Shown here: in pieces, positions 16,992 through 26,612 of the stretch
How positions within the stretch are numbered: the stretch's first letter is position 1
Layout of the letters: each line of letters opens with the position of its first letter
Origin: Cryomorphaceae bacterium BACL7 MAG-120322-bin74
GTDB lineage: Bacteria > Bacteroidota > Bacteroidia > Flavobacteriales > Schleiferiaceae
Assembly: GCA_001438205.1 (NCBI GenBank)
Contig: LICG01000007.1
Location: 1-63,403 of the forward strand
Length of the DNA stretch: 63,403 nucleotides
Direction: 5' to 3'
Made by a program: the position numbers and the translations under genes
The notes under the pieces: generated by a model
Database searches by the model: none
What the model saw: the letters and a program-made list of their open reading frames with translations, nothing else
What the model was told of the DNA's origin: nothing

Positions 16992-17552
16992 GTGAAGATT
17001 TACACAAAAACAGGCGATTCAGGCCAAACAGGGTTGTTTAGCGGGCAGCGAGTGTCAAAATTCGACTTGCGCTTGCACGCCTATGGAACCCTGGATGAGC
17101 TTAATGCGCATACCGGCCTCTTGCACGACTTGGCGCCTAGAGAGCTCCAAAAGGAGCTCCAAGTAATTCAGCGCCAGTTGTTCGCAATTGGATCCCACCT
17201 AGCAAATGATTCTTTGGAGATGGTAGAGCGGCTTCCCCCGCTTAACCCTGCCTGGACTGAAAATCTTGAAGCCGCCATTGACCGAATGGACGCGGTGCTT
17301 CCTCCGCTTCGGAATTTTGTGCTGCCGGGAGGACACCCTGCCGTTTCTCATGCGCACCTTGCGCGCACGGTTTGTCGTCGTGCCGAACGTTGGTGCGCTG
17401 AACTCCAATTGCAGTTGGCTTCGGGGCCGCTCCCTATGCCTGAAGCCGTACTTCCTTTTCTTAATCGACTCAGTGATTATTTCTTTACCTGCTCCCGCTG
17501 GTTAGCCCATGAATTAGGGGTTCAAGAAATTGCTTGGAAACCAGAGCCTTAA
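16992..17552 (+). CDS. pduO: Cob(I)alamin adenosyltransferase, PduO type
   Basis: This enzyme transfers the adenosyl group of ATP to cob(I)alamin to make coenzyme B12. The N-terminal ATP-binding stretch KIYTKTGDSGQTGL, the later RTVCRRAERW and the C-terminal NRLSDYFFTCSRW are the PduO signature. I start it at the GTG at 16992, giving 186 residues beginning (M)KIYTKTGD as in homologues. A TACTTTAG element at 16980-16987 ends four bases before that GTG and would lie within the coding region if the ATG at 16974 were used. It is followed by its own downstream promoter for DUF2795. Confidence 0.93.
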   Translation: MKIYTKTGDSGQTGLFSGQRVSKFDLRLHAYGTLDELNAHTGLLHDLAPRELQKELQVIQRQLFAIGSHLANDSLEMVERLPPLNPAWTENLEAAIDRMDAVLPPLRNFVLPGGHPAVSHAHLARTVCRRAERWCAELQLQLASGPLPMPEAVLPFLNRLSDYFFTCSRWLAHELGVQEIAWKPEP

Positions 17553-17560
17553 ATAGGTCT

Positions 17561-17589
17561 TGCATAGCCCGACAAAACGAATATATTTG
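17561..17589 (+). promoter_or_regulatory. Complete promoter upstream of the DUF2795 gene
   Basis: TTG at 17561-17563, an 18-base spacer and TATATTTG at 17582-17589 match the Bacteroidota promoter. The leader to the ATG at 17616 would be about 20 bases. Confidence 0.7.
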
Positions 17590-17615
17590 CGCAAAATATC
17601 TTTTGCACCTCTCCT

Positions 17616-17840
17616 ATGTACTGGACACTTGAATTGGCCTCCTACTTGAGCGACGCCCCTTGGCCCGCCACCAAAGACGAATTGATCGATTACGCCATCC
17701 GTACGGGGGCACCTTTGGAAGTGGTTGAAAACCTCCAAGCCGTAGAAGAAGAAGAGGCAGAGATCTACGAATCAATCGAAGAAATTTGGCCTGACTACCC
17801 TTCTGACGACGACTTTCTCTGGAATGAGGAAGAATACTGA
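17616..17840 (+). CDS. DUF2795 domain protein
   Basis: A 74-residue acidic protein, nearly all of it the DUF2795 domain (MYWTLELASYLSDAPWPATK, then LIDYAIRTGAP and VVENLQ). The C-terminal part is strongly acidic with repeated Glu and Asp and ends in WNEEEY. It is widely conserved in Flavobacteriia, and its function is unknown. It has its own consensus promoter and lies 58 bases upstream of secA, which also has a promoter element. Confidence 0.9.
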   Translation: MYWTLELASYLSDAPWPATKDELIDYAIRTGAPLEVVENLQAVEEEEAEIYESIEEIWPDYPSDDDFLWNEEEY

Positions 17841-17882
17841 GTCTGCCAAGGTTCCGTAAGTATTTAGGTGGCACAAGGATTG

Positions 17883-17890
17883 TACTTTTG
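17883..17890 (+). promoter_or_regulatory. -7 promoter element (TACTTTTG) of secA
   Basis: An exact TAnnTTTG match ends eight bases before the secA ATG at 17899, giving a very short or absent leader. No TTG is found at the -33 distance. Confidence 0.55.
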
Positions 17891-17898
17891 CCGCTACC

Positions 17899-20800
17899 AT
17901 GATTCAAAAGCTTCTTCAGAAAATCCTTGGCGATAAGTCGCAGAACGACCTCAAGGAGATTCAACCCTATATCGACAAGATTCACGCGGCAGAGCAGGCG
18001 CTAAGCGGCTTGAGTCCTGAAGCACTACGCGCTAAAACAGCAGAATTCAAAGCAAGAATTCAGGCGGCTTCTTTTGCACAAACCAAAGAAATTGAAGCGC
18101 TCAAAGCGCAAGCTTCCGTCGAAAAAGACATGGAGGCCAAAGAAAGGCACTACCATCAAATTGATGAACTGACAAAATCAGCCATTGTGTCAGAGGAAGC
18201 AGTCTTGGAAGAAATCCTCCCTGAAGCTTTTGCCGTCGTCCGTGAAACCGCTCGTCAATGGGCACAAGGCCCTCTATCCGTTACAGCCACAGAAATTGAC
18301 CGTAGCCTACATGGAAAGCTTGGCGCCATTCAGCTAGACGGGGATCAAGCTATCTGGAACAATACCTGGGATGCAGCCGGAACACAAGTCACTTGGAACA
18401 TGGTCCATTATGACGTACAACTTTTTGGTGGCACCGTCTTGCACAAGGGCCGTATTGCAGAAATGGCCACGGGGGAAGGAAAGACCTTGGTGGCTACGCT
18501 ACCCGTATACCTCAATGCCCTCAGCGGAAGAGGCGTGCACGTTGTGACGGTCAACGACTATCTATCTAAACGTGACGCAGAATGGATGGGGCCCTTGTAC
18601 CAATTCCATGGCTTACAGGTTGACTGCATTGATAAGCATCGACCCAACAGTGAGGGCCGTCGACAAGCCTATTTAGCGGACATCACATTTGGTACCAACA
18701 ACGAGTTTGGTTTTGACTACCTGCGGGACAACATGGCCCGTGATATGAGTGAATTGGTGCAACGCGGACACCATTATGCCATTGTGGATGAGGTAGACTC
18801 TGTCCTCATTGACGATGCGCGGACACCCTTGATCATTTCGGGGCCAACGCCCAATGGCGACCGTCATGAGTTTAACGAATTGAAGCCTTTTGTTATGGAG
18901 CTCCTCCAGCAACAAAAAGGCGTTTCACAAGATGCATTGGCACAGGCCAAGCGCCTGCTCGCAGAAGGAAACGCAAAAGACGCAGGATTTCAATTGCTCC
19001 GCGCGCACCGGGCCTTACCTAAAAACAAAGCCCTCATTAAGTTTTTGAGTGAAGAAGGCAATAAGGCGCTACTCCAAAAAACGGAAGGCGTTTACCTTCA
19101 GAACCAAGGAAAGGAGATGAAAATTGTGGACGAGGTTCTTTACTTCTCTATTGAAGAAAAGCAGAACCAAGTCAACCTTAGCGATCGCGGTATTCAATTA
19201 CTCAGTGACCAGACAAGTGCAGACTTCTTTGTCTTGCCCGACATGTCCACAGAGCTGGCAAGCATTGAAGGATCTGACAAAGACACCGCAACCAAGGCCC
19301 AAGAAAAAGATGTGTTGCTGCGTGACTACCGTCAGAAAAGTGAGCGCATTCATACGATGAACCAGCTCCTAAAGGCCTACACGCTTTTTGAAAAAGATGT
19401 GGAGTATGTCATCATGGACAGCAAGGTTAAAATTGTCGACGAACAGACCGGCCGAATCATGGATGGCCGACGCTATTCTGATGGGCTACACCAAGCCATT
19501 GAAGCCAAAGAAAATGTGACCATTGAAGCGGCCACACAGACGTATGCGACGGTAACCCTCCAGAATTACTTCCGGATGTACAACAAGCTTTCGGGTATGA
19601 CCGGTACCGCAGAAACAGAGGCGGGTGAATTCTGGGAGATTTATCGACTGGACGTAACGGTCATCCCAACCAATCGTCCCGTTGCCCGGGATGACCGGGA
19701 CGACTTGGTGTACAAAACAAAGCGTGAAAAGTACAATGCCGTCATTGACGAAATTATCACATTGCGCGAAGCGGGGCGACCCATCTTGGTCGGTACTACC
19801 TCAGTTGAAATCTCAGAGCTTTTGAGCAAAGCGCTCAATATGCGCAAGATTCCCCATCAGGTACTCAACGCAAAACTGCACCAAAAAGAAGCAGACATTG
19901 TCTCAGAGGCGGGCCGCCCAGGCACGGTGACCATTGCCACCAACATGGCGGGACGCGGAACAGATATCAAGCTTTCCGATGAAGCCAAAGCCTCAGGTGG
20001 TTTAGCCATCATTGGCACCGAGCGCCACGATTCTCGCCGGGTAGACCGTCAGCTCCGTGGACGCGCTGGACGTCAAGGCGATACCGGCTCCTCACAGTTC
20101 TTTGTCAGCTTAGAAGACAATTTGATGCGCCTTTTTGGGTCTGAACGCATTGCCAGTTTAATGGACCGAATGGGCCATGAGGAAGGGGAGGTTATTCAGC
20201 ATTCCATGGTCTCTAAGTCTATTGAGCGTGCCCAAAAGAAGGTTGAAGAAAACAACTATGGCATGCGTAAGCGCCTGCTCGAGTATGATGACGTCATGAA
20301 TGCACAACGCGAAGGCATCTATCGCCGCCGACGCAATGCCCTCTCCGGTGAGCGCCTTCAGGTAGATATTGCCAGTAGTGCCTATGATTTGGCCACCTCC
20401 ATTGTGCAAAACACAAAGCCAAGCCAGGCCTATGCATCGTTTGAATTGGATCTTTTCGAAACCTTTGGCATCACGCCCCCCGTTACGGCGGACGAATTTG
20501 ATCGCCTAAAGGCCGCTGAGATTATAGAGAAGACCTACCAAGCCGCCACAACCCAATATGCGGAGAAAGCACAACGGGTTGCGCAACAAGCCCTGCCTGT
20601 CTTACAAAACGTCCTCAAGGAACAAGGCGCAAATGTTGAGCGCATTCTTGTGCCCTTCACCGATGGCGCTAGGGCATTGCAGGTTTCAACAAATTTACAA
20701 GGGGCCGTTGATAGCCAAGGTGAAAGCCTGAGCCGCGATGTGGAAAAGAGCATCGTCTTGGCCATGATTGACGAAAATTGGAAAGAGCATCTGCGCAACA

Positions 20801-21261
20801 TGGATGACTTGCGCCAAAATGTTCAAGGGGCGGTCTATGAACAAAAAGATCCGCTGTTGATCTACAAGCATGAAAGCTTTAATCTGTTCCGCGAGATGCT
20901 CGGAGAGATGAACCAAAGTGTCATCTCTTTCCTGTTCCGGGCAAGTTTGCCTATCGCCGATCCAGCCACACAAGCACAGTCTGTCCGCCGTGCGCCTGCG
21001 CCTGCGCCCCGTAAGGAGCTTCTACAAACTAGTGGTCCAGGCGGTGAGGTGGGCACCCCTTCGGGTGGCGCTAAAGCACGCAGAGCCCAGGGCCCTTCTC
21101 CGACGCGTATTCAGCCTACGGCACCCATTGTTTCTGGTAAAAAATATGGCCGAAATGACATAGTGACCCTTGCGAATGTGGCAACCGGAGAGAAGAGAAG
21201 TGTGAAGTATAAGGTCGCTGAACCCCTACTTAGTCAGGGCTGGGCCTTGCTAGAGGGATAA
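17899..21261 (+). CDS. secA: Protein translocase ATPase SecA
   Basis: SecA drives preproteins through the SecYEG channel. The 1120-residue length is typical of Bacteroidota SecA, which is about 200 residues longer than E. coli SecA. Walker A is GEGKTLVAT near residue 196, and the DEAD box is IVDEVDSVLIDD. Motifs TNMAGRGTDIKL and QLRGRAGRQGD are present in the second RecA-like domain. The extra length includes a helical insertion around residues 330-420. The C-terminus ends in a small basic domain (GRNDIVTLANVATGEK) instead of the Cys-rich zinc tail that binds SecB, which fits the lack of that tail in this phylum. Confidence 0.97.
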   Translation: MIQKLLQKILGDKSQNDLKEIQPYIDKIHAAEQALSGLSPEALRAKTAEFKARIQAASFAQTKEIEALKAQASVEKDMEAKERHYHQIDELTKSAIVSEEAVLEEILPEAFAVVRETARQWAQGPLSVTATEIDRSLHGKLGAIQLDGDQAIWNNTWDAAGTQVTWNMVHYDVQLFGGTVLHKGRIAEMATGEGKTLVATLPVYLNALSGRGVHVVTVNDYLSKRDAEWMGPLYQFHGLQVDCIDKHRPNSEGRRQAYLADITFGTNNEFGFDYLRDNMARDMSELVQRGHHYAIVDEVDSVLIDDARTPLIISGPTPNGDRHEFNELKPFVMELLQQQKGVSQDALAQAKRLLAEGNAKDAGFQLLRAHRALPKNKALIKFLSEEGNKALLQKTEGVYLQNQGKEMKIVDEVLYFSIEEKQNQVNLSDRGIQLLSDQTSADFFVLPDMSTELASIEGSDKDTATKAQEKDVLLRDYRQKSERIHTMNQLLKAYTLFEKDVEYVIMDSKVKIVDEQTGRIMDGRRYSDGLHQAIEAKENVTIEAATQTYATVTLQNYFRMYNKLSGMTGTAETEAGEFWEIYRLDVTVIPTNRPVARDDRDDLVYKTKREKYNAVIDEIITLREAGRPILVGTTSVEISELLSKALNMRKIPHQVLNAKLHQKEADIVSEAGRPGTVTIATNMAGRGTDIKLSDEAKASGGLAIIGTERHDSRRVDRQLRGRAGRQGDTGSSQFFVSLEDNLMRLFGSERIASLMDRMGHEEGEVIQHSMVSKSIERAQKKVEENNYGMRKRLLEYDDVMNAQREGIYRRRRNALSGERLQVDIASSAYDLATSIVQNTKPSQAYASFELDLFETFGITPPVTADEFDRLKAAEIIEKTYQAATTQYAEKAQRVAQQALPVLQNVLKEQGANVERILVPFTDGARALQVSTNLQGAVDSQGESLSRDVEKSIVLAMIDENWKEHLRNMDDLRQNVQGAVYEQKDPLLIYKHESFNLFREMLGEMNQSVISFLFRASLPIADPATQAQSVRRAPAPAPRKELLQTSGPGGEVGTPSGGAKARRAQGPSPTRIQPTAPIVSGKKYGRNDIVTLANVATGEKRSVKYKVAEPLLSQGWALLEG

Positions 21262-21311
21262 GCCTTCCCCCTTTGTTTAGTGTTTTTAGCGCCTTTGATT
21301 TTCCCGTCGCC

Positions 21312-22577
21312 TTAGCGACCTAACCAAGGTTTTGGATCCTCATTGTTGGTGTCCTTCCACAACTCAAAGTGAAGGGTTGATTCACCCGTTTCGGGGTCGG
21401 AGGCTACACGCCCAATAACTTGTTTGGTGCTGACTTTGTCCCCCGTTTTGACGTTGACTTCGTCTAGATTGGAATACACCGTAAAGTAATTGCCATGGCG
21501 AATCAACACAACTCGATTGGCGCCTGGAATGCGTACCACAGTAGAAACTTCGCCTTCAAATACCGAACGAACTGCAGATTTACCTGGGGTTCCAATATCC
21601 ACCCCCGGATTTTTGATGGTGACCCCGTTGGTACCAGGCACGGGGTTTTCGCCATAGTTCTGTGTGATAATACCCCGCTCTACCGGCCAGGGCAATTTAC
21701 CTTTATTGGCGGCAAAATCCTTTGCTAAGGCTGCCCCCTCAGGCGTAAGCGCAAATGAAGTGCTGGAGGATTGGCTCCCCTCTGTGCTGCCCGGATTTTG
21801 CGCTTCGGCTTGTTTTCTTGCAACCTCACGCTGGCGACGCAGTTCATCTTGAATGATTTTCTGAATCTGCTTTTCTAGCTTCTGCAGTTCGCTCCGCTTC
21901 TTCCTAATATCGGTGACGATTTGGCCTTCCTTCTTTTTAAGCGCTGCCACTGCTTTTTCTTGCTCACTCTTCTCTGAGACCAAGGTTTGCTTTTGTGCCA
22001 CTTCCTGACCGAGCAGCTGGCGCTTTCTTCCTTGTTCTGCCTCTAATGTCAAAATGGTTTGGGCTTTTTGCACCTGAAGTGCCTTAATTTCTTCTACCTG
22101 CGTTTGACGAAAACCACTGTACTGCCGCAGAAAATACAAGCGCTTTAAGGCCTGCTGAATGTCCTCAGAGGCAAAGACAAAGGCTAACGCACTGCTCGGA
22201 GTTCCGCGTTTTTGCGCCTGACGTAGCATGCCGGCATATTTCTCTTTGAGCGTTTTGATCTCGCTATCCAAGCGAACCATGTCGTTTTTCAGACGGTTTA
22301 TTTCCCTTTCTGAGTTCCGAATTTGCAGTTGTACCGTTCGAATCAGCTCTTCCCGCGCACTCACTTTTTTGTCCAAAGCGCGCACTTGACTAAGCGTGAG
22401 CTCCTTATCCTTTTGCGTTTTTTTGAGGATGCCGTTGGCTACTTCAATTTCATCCTGAAGTTGCGTTTTACGTTGTTCGAGGGTTTCCTTTTGCGTCGGC
22501 TTTTGTGCCCACGCTGACAGCCCTACGAACAAGAGCAGAAGGATCCATAGTGCCTTTTTAAAGTTCCACACGCGCAT
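21312..22577 (-). CDS. EnvC-like murein hydrolase activator with degenerate LytM (M23) domain
   Basis: A 421-residue periplasmic protein: signal peptide (ending LSAWAQ), a long coiled coil (residues about 25-250) and a C-terminal LytM domain (about 295-421). The zinc motif HxGxD reads NPGVD here and the HxH motif reads TLHFE, so catalytic residues are lost although the fold is kept. This is the state of EnvC and related amidase activators, so an activator role in septal cell-wall splitting is more likely than direct hydrolysis. The start overlaps the DUF4292 gene by 20 bases, marking the last gene of the envelope block. Confidence 0.88.
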   Translation of the reverse strand: MRVWNFKKALWILLLLFVGLSAWAQKPTQKETLEQRKTQLQDEIEVANGILKKTQKDKELTLSQVRALDKKVSAREELIRTVQLQIRNSEREINRLKNDMVRLDSEIKTLKEKYAGMLRQAQKRGTPSSALAFVFASEDIQQALKRLYFLRQYSGFRQTQVEEIKALQVQKAQTILTLEAEQGRKRQLLGQEVAQKQTLVSEKSEQEKAVAALKKKEGQIVTDIRKKRSELQKLEKQIQKIIQDELRRQREVARKQAEAQNPGSTEGSQSSSTSFALTPEGAALAKDFAANKGKLPWPVERGIITQNYGENPVPGTNGVTIKNPGVDIGTPGKSAVRSVFEGEVSTVVRIPGANRVVLIRHGNYFTVYSNLDEVNVKTGDKVSTKQVIGRVASDPETGESTLHFELWKDTNNEDPKPWLGR

Positions 22578-23370
22578 AGCCCGAAGGTAAACTAAAGGGG
22601 AAACTCAACGATGCTGCCTGCCAGCCTGCAGAATTAGGTTCAAATTGCATTCCGCCCTGATACTCTGGGCTGTCAAAAACAGCCGTCCACGCCCCTCCCG
22701 TCCTGTATTCTACGGTTGCTTTAGCGTGTAAGGCTTCCACCGAAAGCGATTGAGTCAAGAGGTGGTGAGGCGCCTGCTGTGTGACCGTCAAGGACAAGGT
22801 GCCCATATGTTCACCGCGTTGCACAGGATAGCGAAGGTCCCAAACGGGGACTCCCTCTACCATGGTTGCTGTCAATTCCATCCCTATAATACTAGTAGGA
22901 ATGGCCATCGGTTCTCCCGTTAATAAATGGACCAGGTCCATGGTGCTGACGGGGATTCCCGCATTTTCTAGCCGGGCAATGGGTTCATTGACCACCTTAT
23001 TGATGATGTGGGCATAGCCTTGCGCCGTGTCCGCATCGATGTTGACGCGTGCCAACTTGAGGCCTACAAACGGATCTGCAATGTCTAGCCAAACTTGAGG
23101 TGCGATGGGGTCTGCATGAATACGCATCTCTAACCTTGCCTTTTGCTCCGTCGAAGCCGATTGCACCCGTATAGACCCCTTTGCCCGATAGAACAGCGTG
23201 TCCATCCGAGCAGTCCCAAACTGAGCCTGTAGCGCCTCCATGGCAATCAAAGTAGTAGGGCGCGGGGGGGGTGTCTCCATGGTGATGTCTTTGGGTCCAC
23301 GCTGCATGAGGCCGCAGCTAGATAGAAGGATAGAGGCCACGTAGGGCCAAATCAAAGCACGCCTCTTCAT
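22558..23370 (-). CDS. DUF4292 lipoprotein
   Basis: A 270-residue predicted lipoprotein with lipobox-like SILLSSCG near residue 15. The rest is beta-rich (RAKGSIRVQ, DIADPFVGLKLARVNIDAD) in the style of LolA/LolB-type lipid-binding folds, so lipoprotein or lipid handling in the envelope is a reasonable inference only. The in-frame ATG at 23589 would create a long unrelated N-terminus inside the TPR gene; the ATG at 23370 overlaps the TPR stop (ATGA). The gene order TPR-DUF4292-M23 fits a conserved Flavobacteriia envelope block. Confidence 0.85.
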   Translation of the reverse strand: MKRRALIWPYVASILLSSCGLMQRGPKDITMETPPPRPTTLIAMEALQAQFGTARMDTLFYRAKGSIRVQSASTEQKARLEMRIHADPIAPQVWLDIADPFVGLKLARVNIDADTAQGYAHIINKVVNEPIARLENAGIPVSTMDLVHLLTGEPMAIPTSIIGMELTATMVEGVPVWDLRYPVQRGEHMGTLSLTVTQQAPHHLLTQSLSVEALHAKATVEYRTGGAWTAVFDSPEYQGGMQFEPNSAGWQAASLSFPFSLPSGYARVEL

Positions 23371-25079
23371 CGTTGTATAGGTTGAGTGGCCTGCCAAATA
23401 AATTGGCGGTCCGCAGCTTGGAGCATTTCTTCTGTAGCCCCTAATTGGGCAGCTTGCGTAAGATGTTCTTCTTTCTCTGCTGAAAGCTTTAATTGATGGG
23501 CGATGTGGGCAGCGCGAAGACAGGATTCGAGTAACTGATCTCCTCCATGCATAAGGCAGTCCGCCATGACGGTATGGGCCTTTTCCCATTTGCCCTCTTG
23601 CATAAAAATAAAGGCTTTTGTATCTAAATAATTCGGATTCGTGGGTTCTGCGATGACCGCTTGTTCAGCCATTTTTTTTGCTTCTTCCAATCGGATGCCA
23701 AAGCATCCAAGGTAATAGGCGTAATTGTTCTTTGCTTGCGGATGGTCTGGGAAAACCAAAAGGAGTTTATCCATGGCTGCTGCCATGTTTTCCAAATCCC
23801 CCACATAAAAATGGGCCGTCCCCAAACGGAAATAAAATTCTGGGGCGAGCGGGCTATTGCCCATGTGCACGTTTTGCGACTTTGCCAGACCCAGCTGCAA
23901 CAACTTCACCGCTGCCTGGGGTTGGTTGTTCAGGTATAAGGCCGTCCCCAAGAGCAAGGCGATGCGCTCATTCTCTGGAAAAGCTTCCGATGCGGCTAAA
24001 GCATCTTGTAAGTAGGCCGGGAGATCGCCCGTCCTTTGATCTAGCATGCAGAGCAGTTCCCAAGATTCATACTGCATTCCATTAGGGAGGGTAAGGCTTT
24101 CTCTCACATAACGTTGGGCTGACATGGCCTCTCCACGAGCATCGGCGATTTCACCAACAAGGCGGGCCATCTCTGCGGATGTCGGATTGACTTCATATGC
24201 CATGAGCGCCATTTCCCACAAGCGTGTCCATTCTGCTGATTGCCGCGGCACTTCTGCTAACTGTTGCAGGGATTCCATCAGGATTTGTGCCTTCGCTGCC
24301 ATTTGAATATCAGGATCCGTAAAGAGGGCGGTAAAGGCTTCTTGACTTTCCCTCTCTCTGCCTGTGGTGAAAAGCATCTTTGCATGCGCTAAGCGAACCA
24401 TAAAGTGCTCTGGATAATTCCGCATGGCTTGCTTAAAGACCATATACGCTTCTTGCTCACTCCCCACGTCCAAAAGAGTTTGAGCGTATAGAAGAGTCGC
24501 TTCGATGGCAATCTCTGATTCTTGCATTAGGGCAGATACCGCCGCTAGGGCTGAATCTAACTCGCCCATTTGCAGATAAATGAGTCGAAGACCATCTGCC
24601 CGTTCAAGGGTAAGGCCCAGCTGCGATTGTCCTTGCTTCAAAAAGTACGTGGCATCATGAAGCCTTCCTATTCGATACGCAACATTGGCACATTGTTGGA
24701 CCATTTCGTCATCCATCCCGCCAGTCCAGCAACGCAACCGGCCCAGTTTAAGCAAGGATTCGGGCGTACCCCCCAATTGCAGGCTGGCTTCAATGCTATA
24801 CAGGACTCTAAGGTCCCCTTCACTGAGAATTCCCGCCTTTAACCGTTTATCAATGCGTTTTTTAGACTTGGAAAAAGCCTTACGGCCCCTTTTATCGTCA
24901 CCTTCATTAAATGATTGTACTCCCTTAAAGTAGAGGCTCAAGGCGTCAAAATCCGGTTGAGACAAAGTGGTTGAGCGGCCCTCTGGGCTCCGTATGGCAG
25001 CAGAGGGTTCCGTCTGTGCACTAAGCGGCAAACACATCAAGAGGGCTATCCAAAGCCCGAATAGTCCTCTCCTATACAT
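23367..25079 (-). CDS. Exported tetratricopeptide repeat protein
   Basis: A 570-residue protein with a signal peptide (MYRRGLFGLWIALLMCLPLS) and helical repeats throughout. Clear TPR units include EFYFRLGTAHFYVGDLENM, NNYAYYLGCFG and LDTKAFIFMQEGKWEKA. Start at 25079 places the hydrophobic segment at the N-terminus, and the ATG at 25106 would overlap the upstream gene. It lies one base from the nucleotidyltransferase stop and overlaps the DUF4292 start. TPR proteins in this position are probably periplasmic scaffolds; partner unknown. Confidence 0.88.
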   Translation of the reverse strand: MYRRGLFGLWIALLMCLPLSAQTEPSAAIRSPEGRSTTLSQPDFDALSLYFKGVQSFNEGDDKRGRKAFSKSKKRIDKRLKAGILSEGDLRVLYSIEASLQLGGTPESLLKLGRLRCWTGGMDDEMVQQCANVAYRIGRLHDATYFLKQGQSQLGLTLERADGLRLIYLQMGELDSALAAVSALMQESEIAIEATLLYAQTLLDVGSEQEAYMVFKQAMRNYPEHFMVRLAHAKMLFTTGRERESQEAFTALFTDPDIQMAAKAQILMESLQQLAEVPRQSAEWTRLWEMALMAYEVNPTSAEMARLVGEIADARGEAMSAQRYVRESLTLPNGMQYESWELLCMLDQRTGDLPAYLQDALAASEAFPENERIALLLGTALYLNNQPQAAVKLLQLGLAKSQNVHMGNSPLAPEFYFRLGTAHFYVGDLENMAAAMDKLLLVFPDHPQAKNNYAYYLGCFGIRLEEAKKMAEQAVIAEPTNPNYLDTKAFIFMQEGKWEKAHTVMADCLMHGGDQLLESCLRAAHIAHQLKLSAEKEEHLTQAAQLGATEEMLQAADRQFIWQATQPIQR

Positions 25080-25080
25080 A

Positions 25081-26088
25081 TTATCCTTCCAGTCGGCTGT
25101 AATCACCCAGGCTCAACGATTGGAATGCGCCATTAATATGCGCATGTTGGCCAATCATCGAATTCTTGAGCGTGATATGCATGATTTCTGTGTTCTCCCC
25201 GATGATGCAATCCGTTAGCGTACTGTTTGTCACGGTACTGCCGGCGCCGATGCTTACATAAGGGCCTACCGTGGATCCAACAATTTTTGCGCCAGAACCG
25301 ATAAAGCAGGGTTCAATGATGGTCGCATTTTCTAGCACCGCATCTGCGGAAACCAGGGTCTCCTCATTTTTAACAAAATCAAGGATGCGTCCATTGGTTT
25401 CGACCGTGACGTCCTTATTGCCGCAGTCCATCCATGCATCTACCTGCCCGGGGACCATACGCAAGCCATCATTTTTCATGTTTTCAAGCGCGTGGGTCAA
25501 TTGGTATTCCCCTCCACCCTTGATATCGTTATCTATCAGGTGCTGGAGCTCCTTCTTGAGCCTTGCGCCATCTTTAAAGTAGTAAATCCCAATGATGGCT
25601 AAATCACTGATAAACGTTTGAGGTTTCTCCACAAAATCGGTTATGTCCCCATCATCACTCAGTTTTACCACGCCAAAAGGGCGCGGATCCTCTACTTGGT
25701 TGACCCAAATCACGGCGTCTGCCGAGGCATCCAATTGAAACTTAGCACGAAAAAGTGTATCCGCAAAAGCCACCACACAAGGACCGTCCAGGACCTCTTC
25801 AGCGCAGAGTACAGCGTGCGCTGTTCCAAGAGGCTTCTCCTGATAATGAATACTTCCTTTGGCCCCTAATCCAGTAGCCACGTCGACCAACATATTTTCT
25901 ACTTCCGAACCAAAGTCCCCCACAACATAGGCGATTCGGTCTAGGTCACTACCTACAATTCCGGCAATGTCTTCAACAAGGCGCTGAACAATTGGCTTGC
26001 CTGCAATGGGAAGTAAGGGTTTAGCCGTTGTGAGCGTATGCGGACGAAGGCGCGAGCCTCTGCCTGCCATGGGAATAATGATGTTCAT
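25081..26088 (-). CDS. Sugar-phosphate nucleotidyltransferase with left-handed beta-helix tail
   Basis: A 335-residue enzyme that should join a nucleoside triphosphate to a sugar 1-phosphate for polysaccharide synthesis. The nucleotide-binding signature is MAGRGSRLRPHTLTTAKPLL at the N-terminus, with GKPIVQRLVEDI after it. VVAFADTLFRAKF holds the metal-binding Asp, and MDCGNKDVTVETN lies further on. The last 90 residues are hexapeptide repeats (IIEPCFIGSGAKIVGSTVGP). Close relatives include glucose-1-phosphate thymidylyltransferase-like proteins; the exact sugar is uncertain. It heads the TPR-DUF4292-EnvC chain and has its own -7 element upstream. Confidence 0.87.
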   Translation of the reverse strand: MNIIIPMAGRGSRLRPHTLTTAKPLLPIAGKPIVQRLVEDIAGIVGSDLDRIAYVVGDFGSEVENMLVDVATGLGAKGSIHYQEKPLGTAHAVLCAEEVLDGPCVVAFADTLFRAKFQLDASADAVIWVNQVEDPRPFGVVKLSDDGDITDFVEKPQTFISDLAIIGIYYFKDGARLKKELQHLIDNDIKGGGEYQLTHALENMKNDGLRMVPGQVDAWMDCGNKDVTVETNGRILDFVKNEETLVSADAVLENATIIEPCFIGSGAKIVGSTVGPYVSIGAGSTVTNSTLTDCIIGENTEIMHITLKNSMIGQHAHINGAFQSLSLGDYSRLEG

Positions 26089-26116
26089 GATGCTTCGTTC
26101 AATTCGTTTGGCACAT

Positions 26117-26124
26117 CAAAGGTA
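26117..26124 (-). promoter_or_regulatory. -7 promoter element (TACCTTTG) of the nucleotidyltransferase operon
   Basis: An exact TAnnTTTG match on the minus strand ends 28 bases before the ATG at 26088. It lies in the 86-base gap after dut. Confidence 0.5.
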
Positions 26125-26174
26125 CAACCCTTCATAAGCCTGTTTTTGGCCAAAGTATGTGCAGACCACGCCAC

Positions 26175-26609
26175 TTACTTTTGGCCACTGTGTCCAAAAC
26201 CCCCCGTCCCGCGGATCGTGCTGTCCAAACGTTCAACTGGGGTCCAAATAAACCGTTCATAACGCGCTACCACCAACTGCGCAATCCTGTCCCCGGGGGC
26301 AACATCAAAGGGTAGGTCGCCGTGGTTGATCAGAATGACCCCCACATCGCCGCGATAATCTGCATCAATCGTCCCTGGACTATTTAATACGGTAATGCCA
26401 TTCTTATAGGCAAGGCCCGAGCGAGGACGCACCTGTGCTTCTAGTCCTTGAGGAAGCGCGATATGTAATCCCGTGGGGATTAATTTCCGGTCCCCGGGGG
26501 CCAGGGTGACGGTTTCCGTCAGGTGGGCCCGAAGATCCATTCCTGCACTGTCCATGGTGGCAAATTCAGGTAAGGGATTGGCAGAATGGTTGACTATCTG
26601 AATATCCAT
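26175..26609 (-). CDS. dut: dUTP diphosphatase
   Basis: dUTPase hydrolyses dUTP to dUMP, keeping uracil out of DNA and feeding dTMP synthesis. The 144-residue protein shows all five trimeric dUTPase motifs: [42 protein letters not shown] and the C-terminal arm [11 protein letters not shown]. It lies three bases after the flippase stop, so the two are co-transcribed. Confidence 0.97.
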   Translation of the reverse strand: MDIQIVNHSANPLPEFATMDSAGMDLRAHLTETVTLAPGDRKLIPTGLHIALPQGLEAQVRPRSGLAYKNGITVLNSPGTIDADYRGDVGVILINHGDLPFDVAPGDRIAQLVVARYERFIWTPVERLDSTIRGTGGFGHSGQK

Positions 26610-26612
26610 AGG

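Noticed and set aside
23371-23589. Extension of the DUF4292 gene to an ATG at 23589.
   Set aside because: The added residues are unrelated, arginine-rich shadow sequence of the TPR gene, and would remove the lipobox from the N-terminus.
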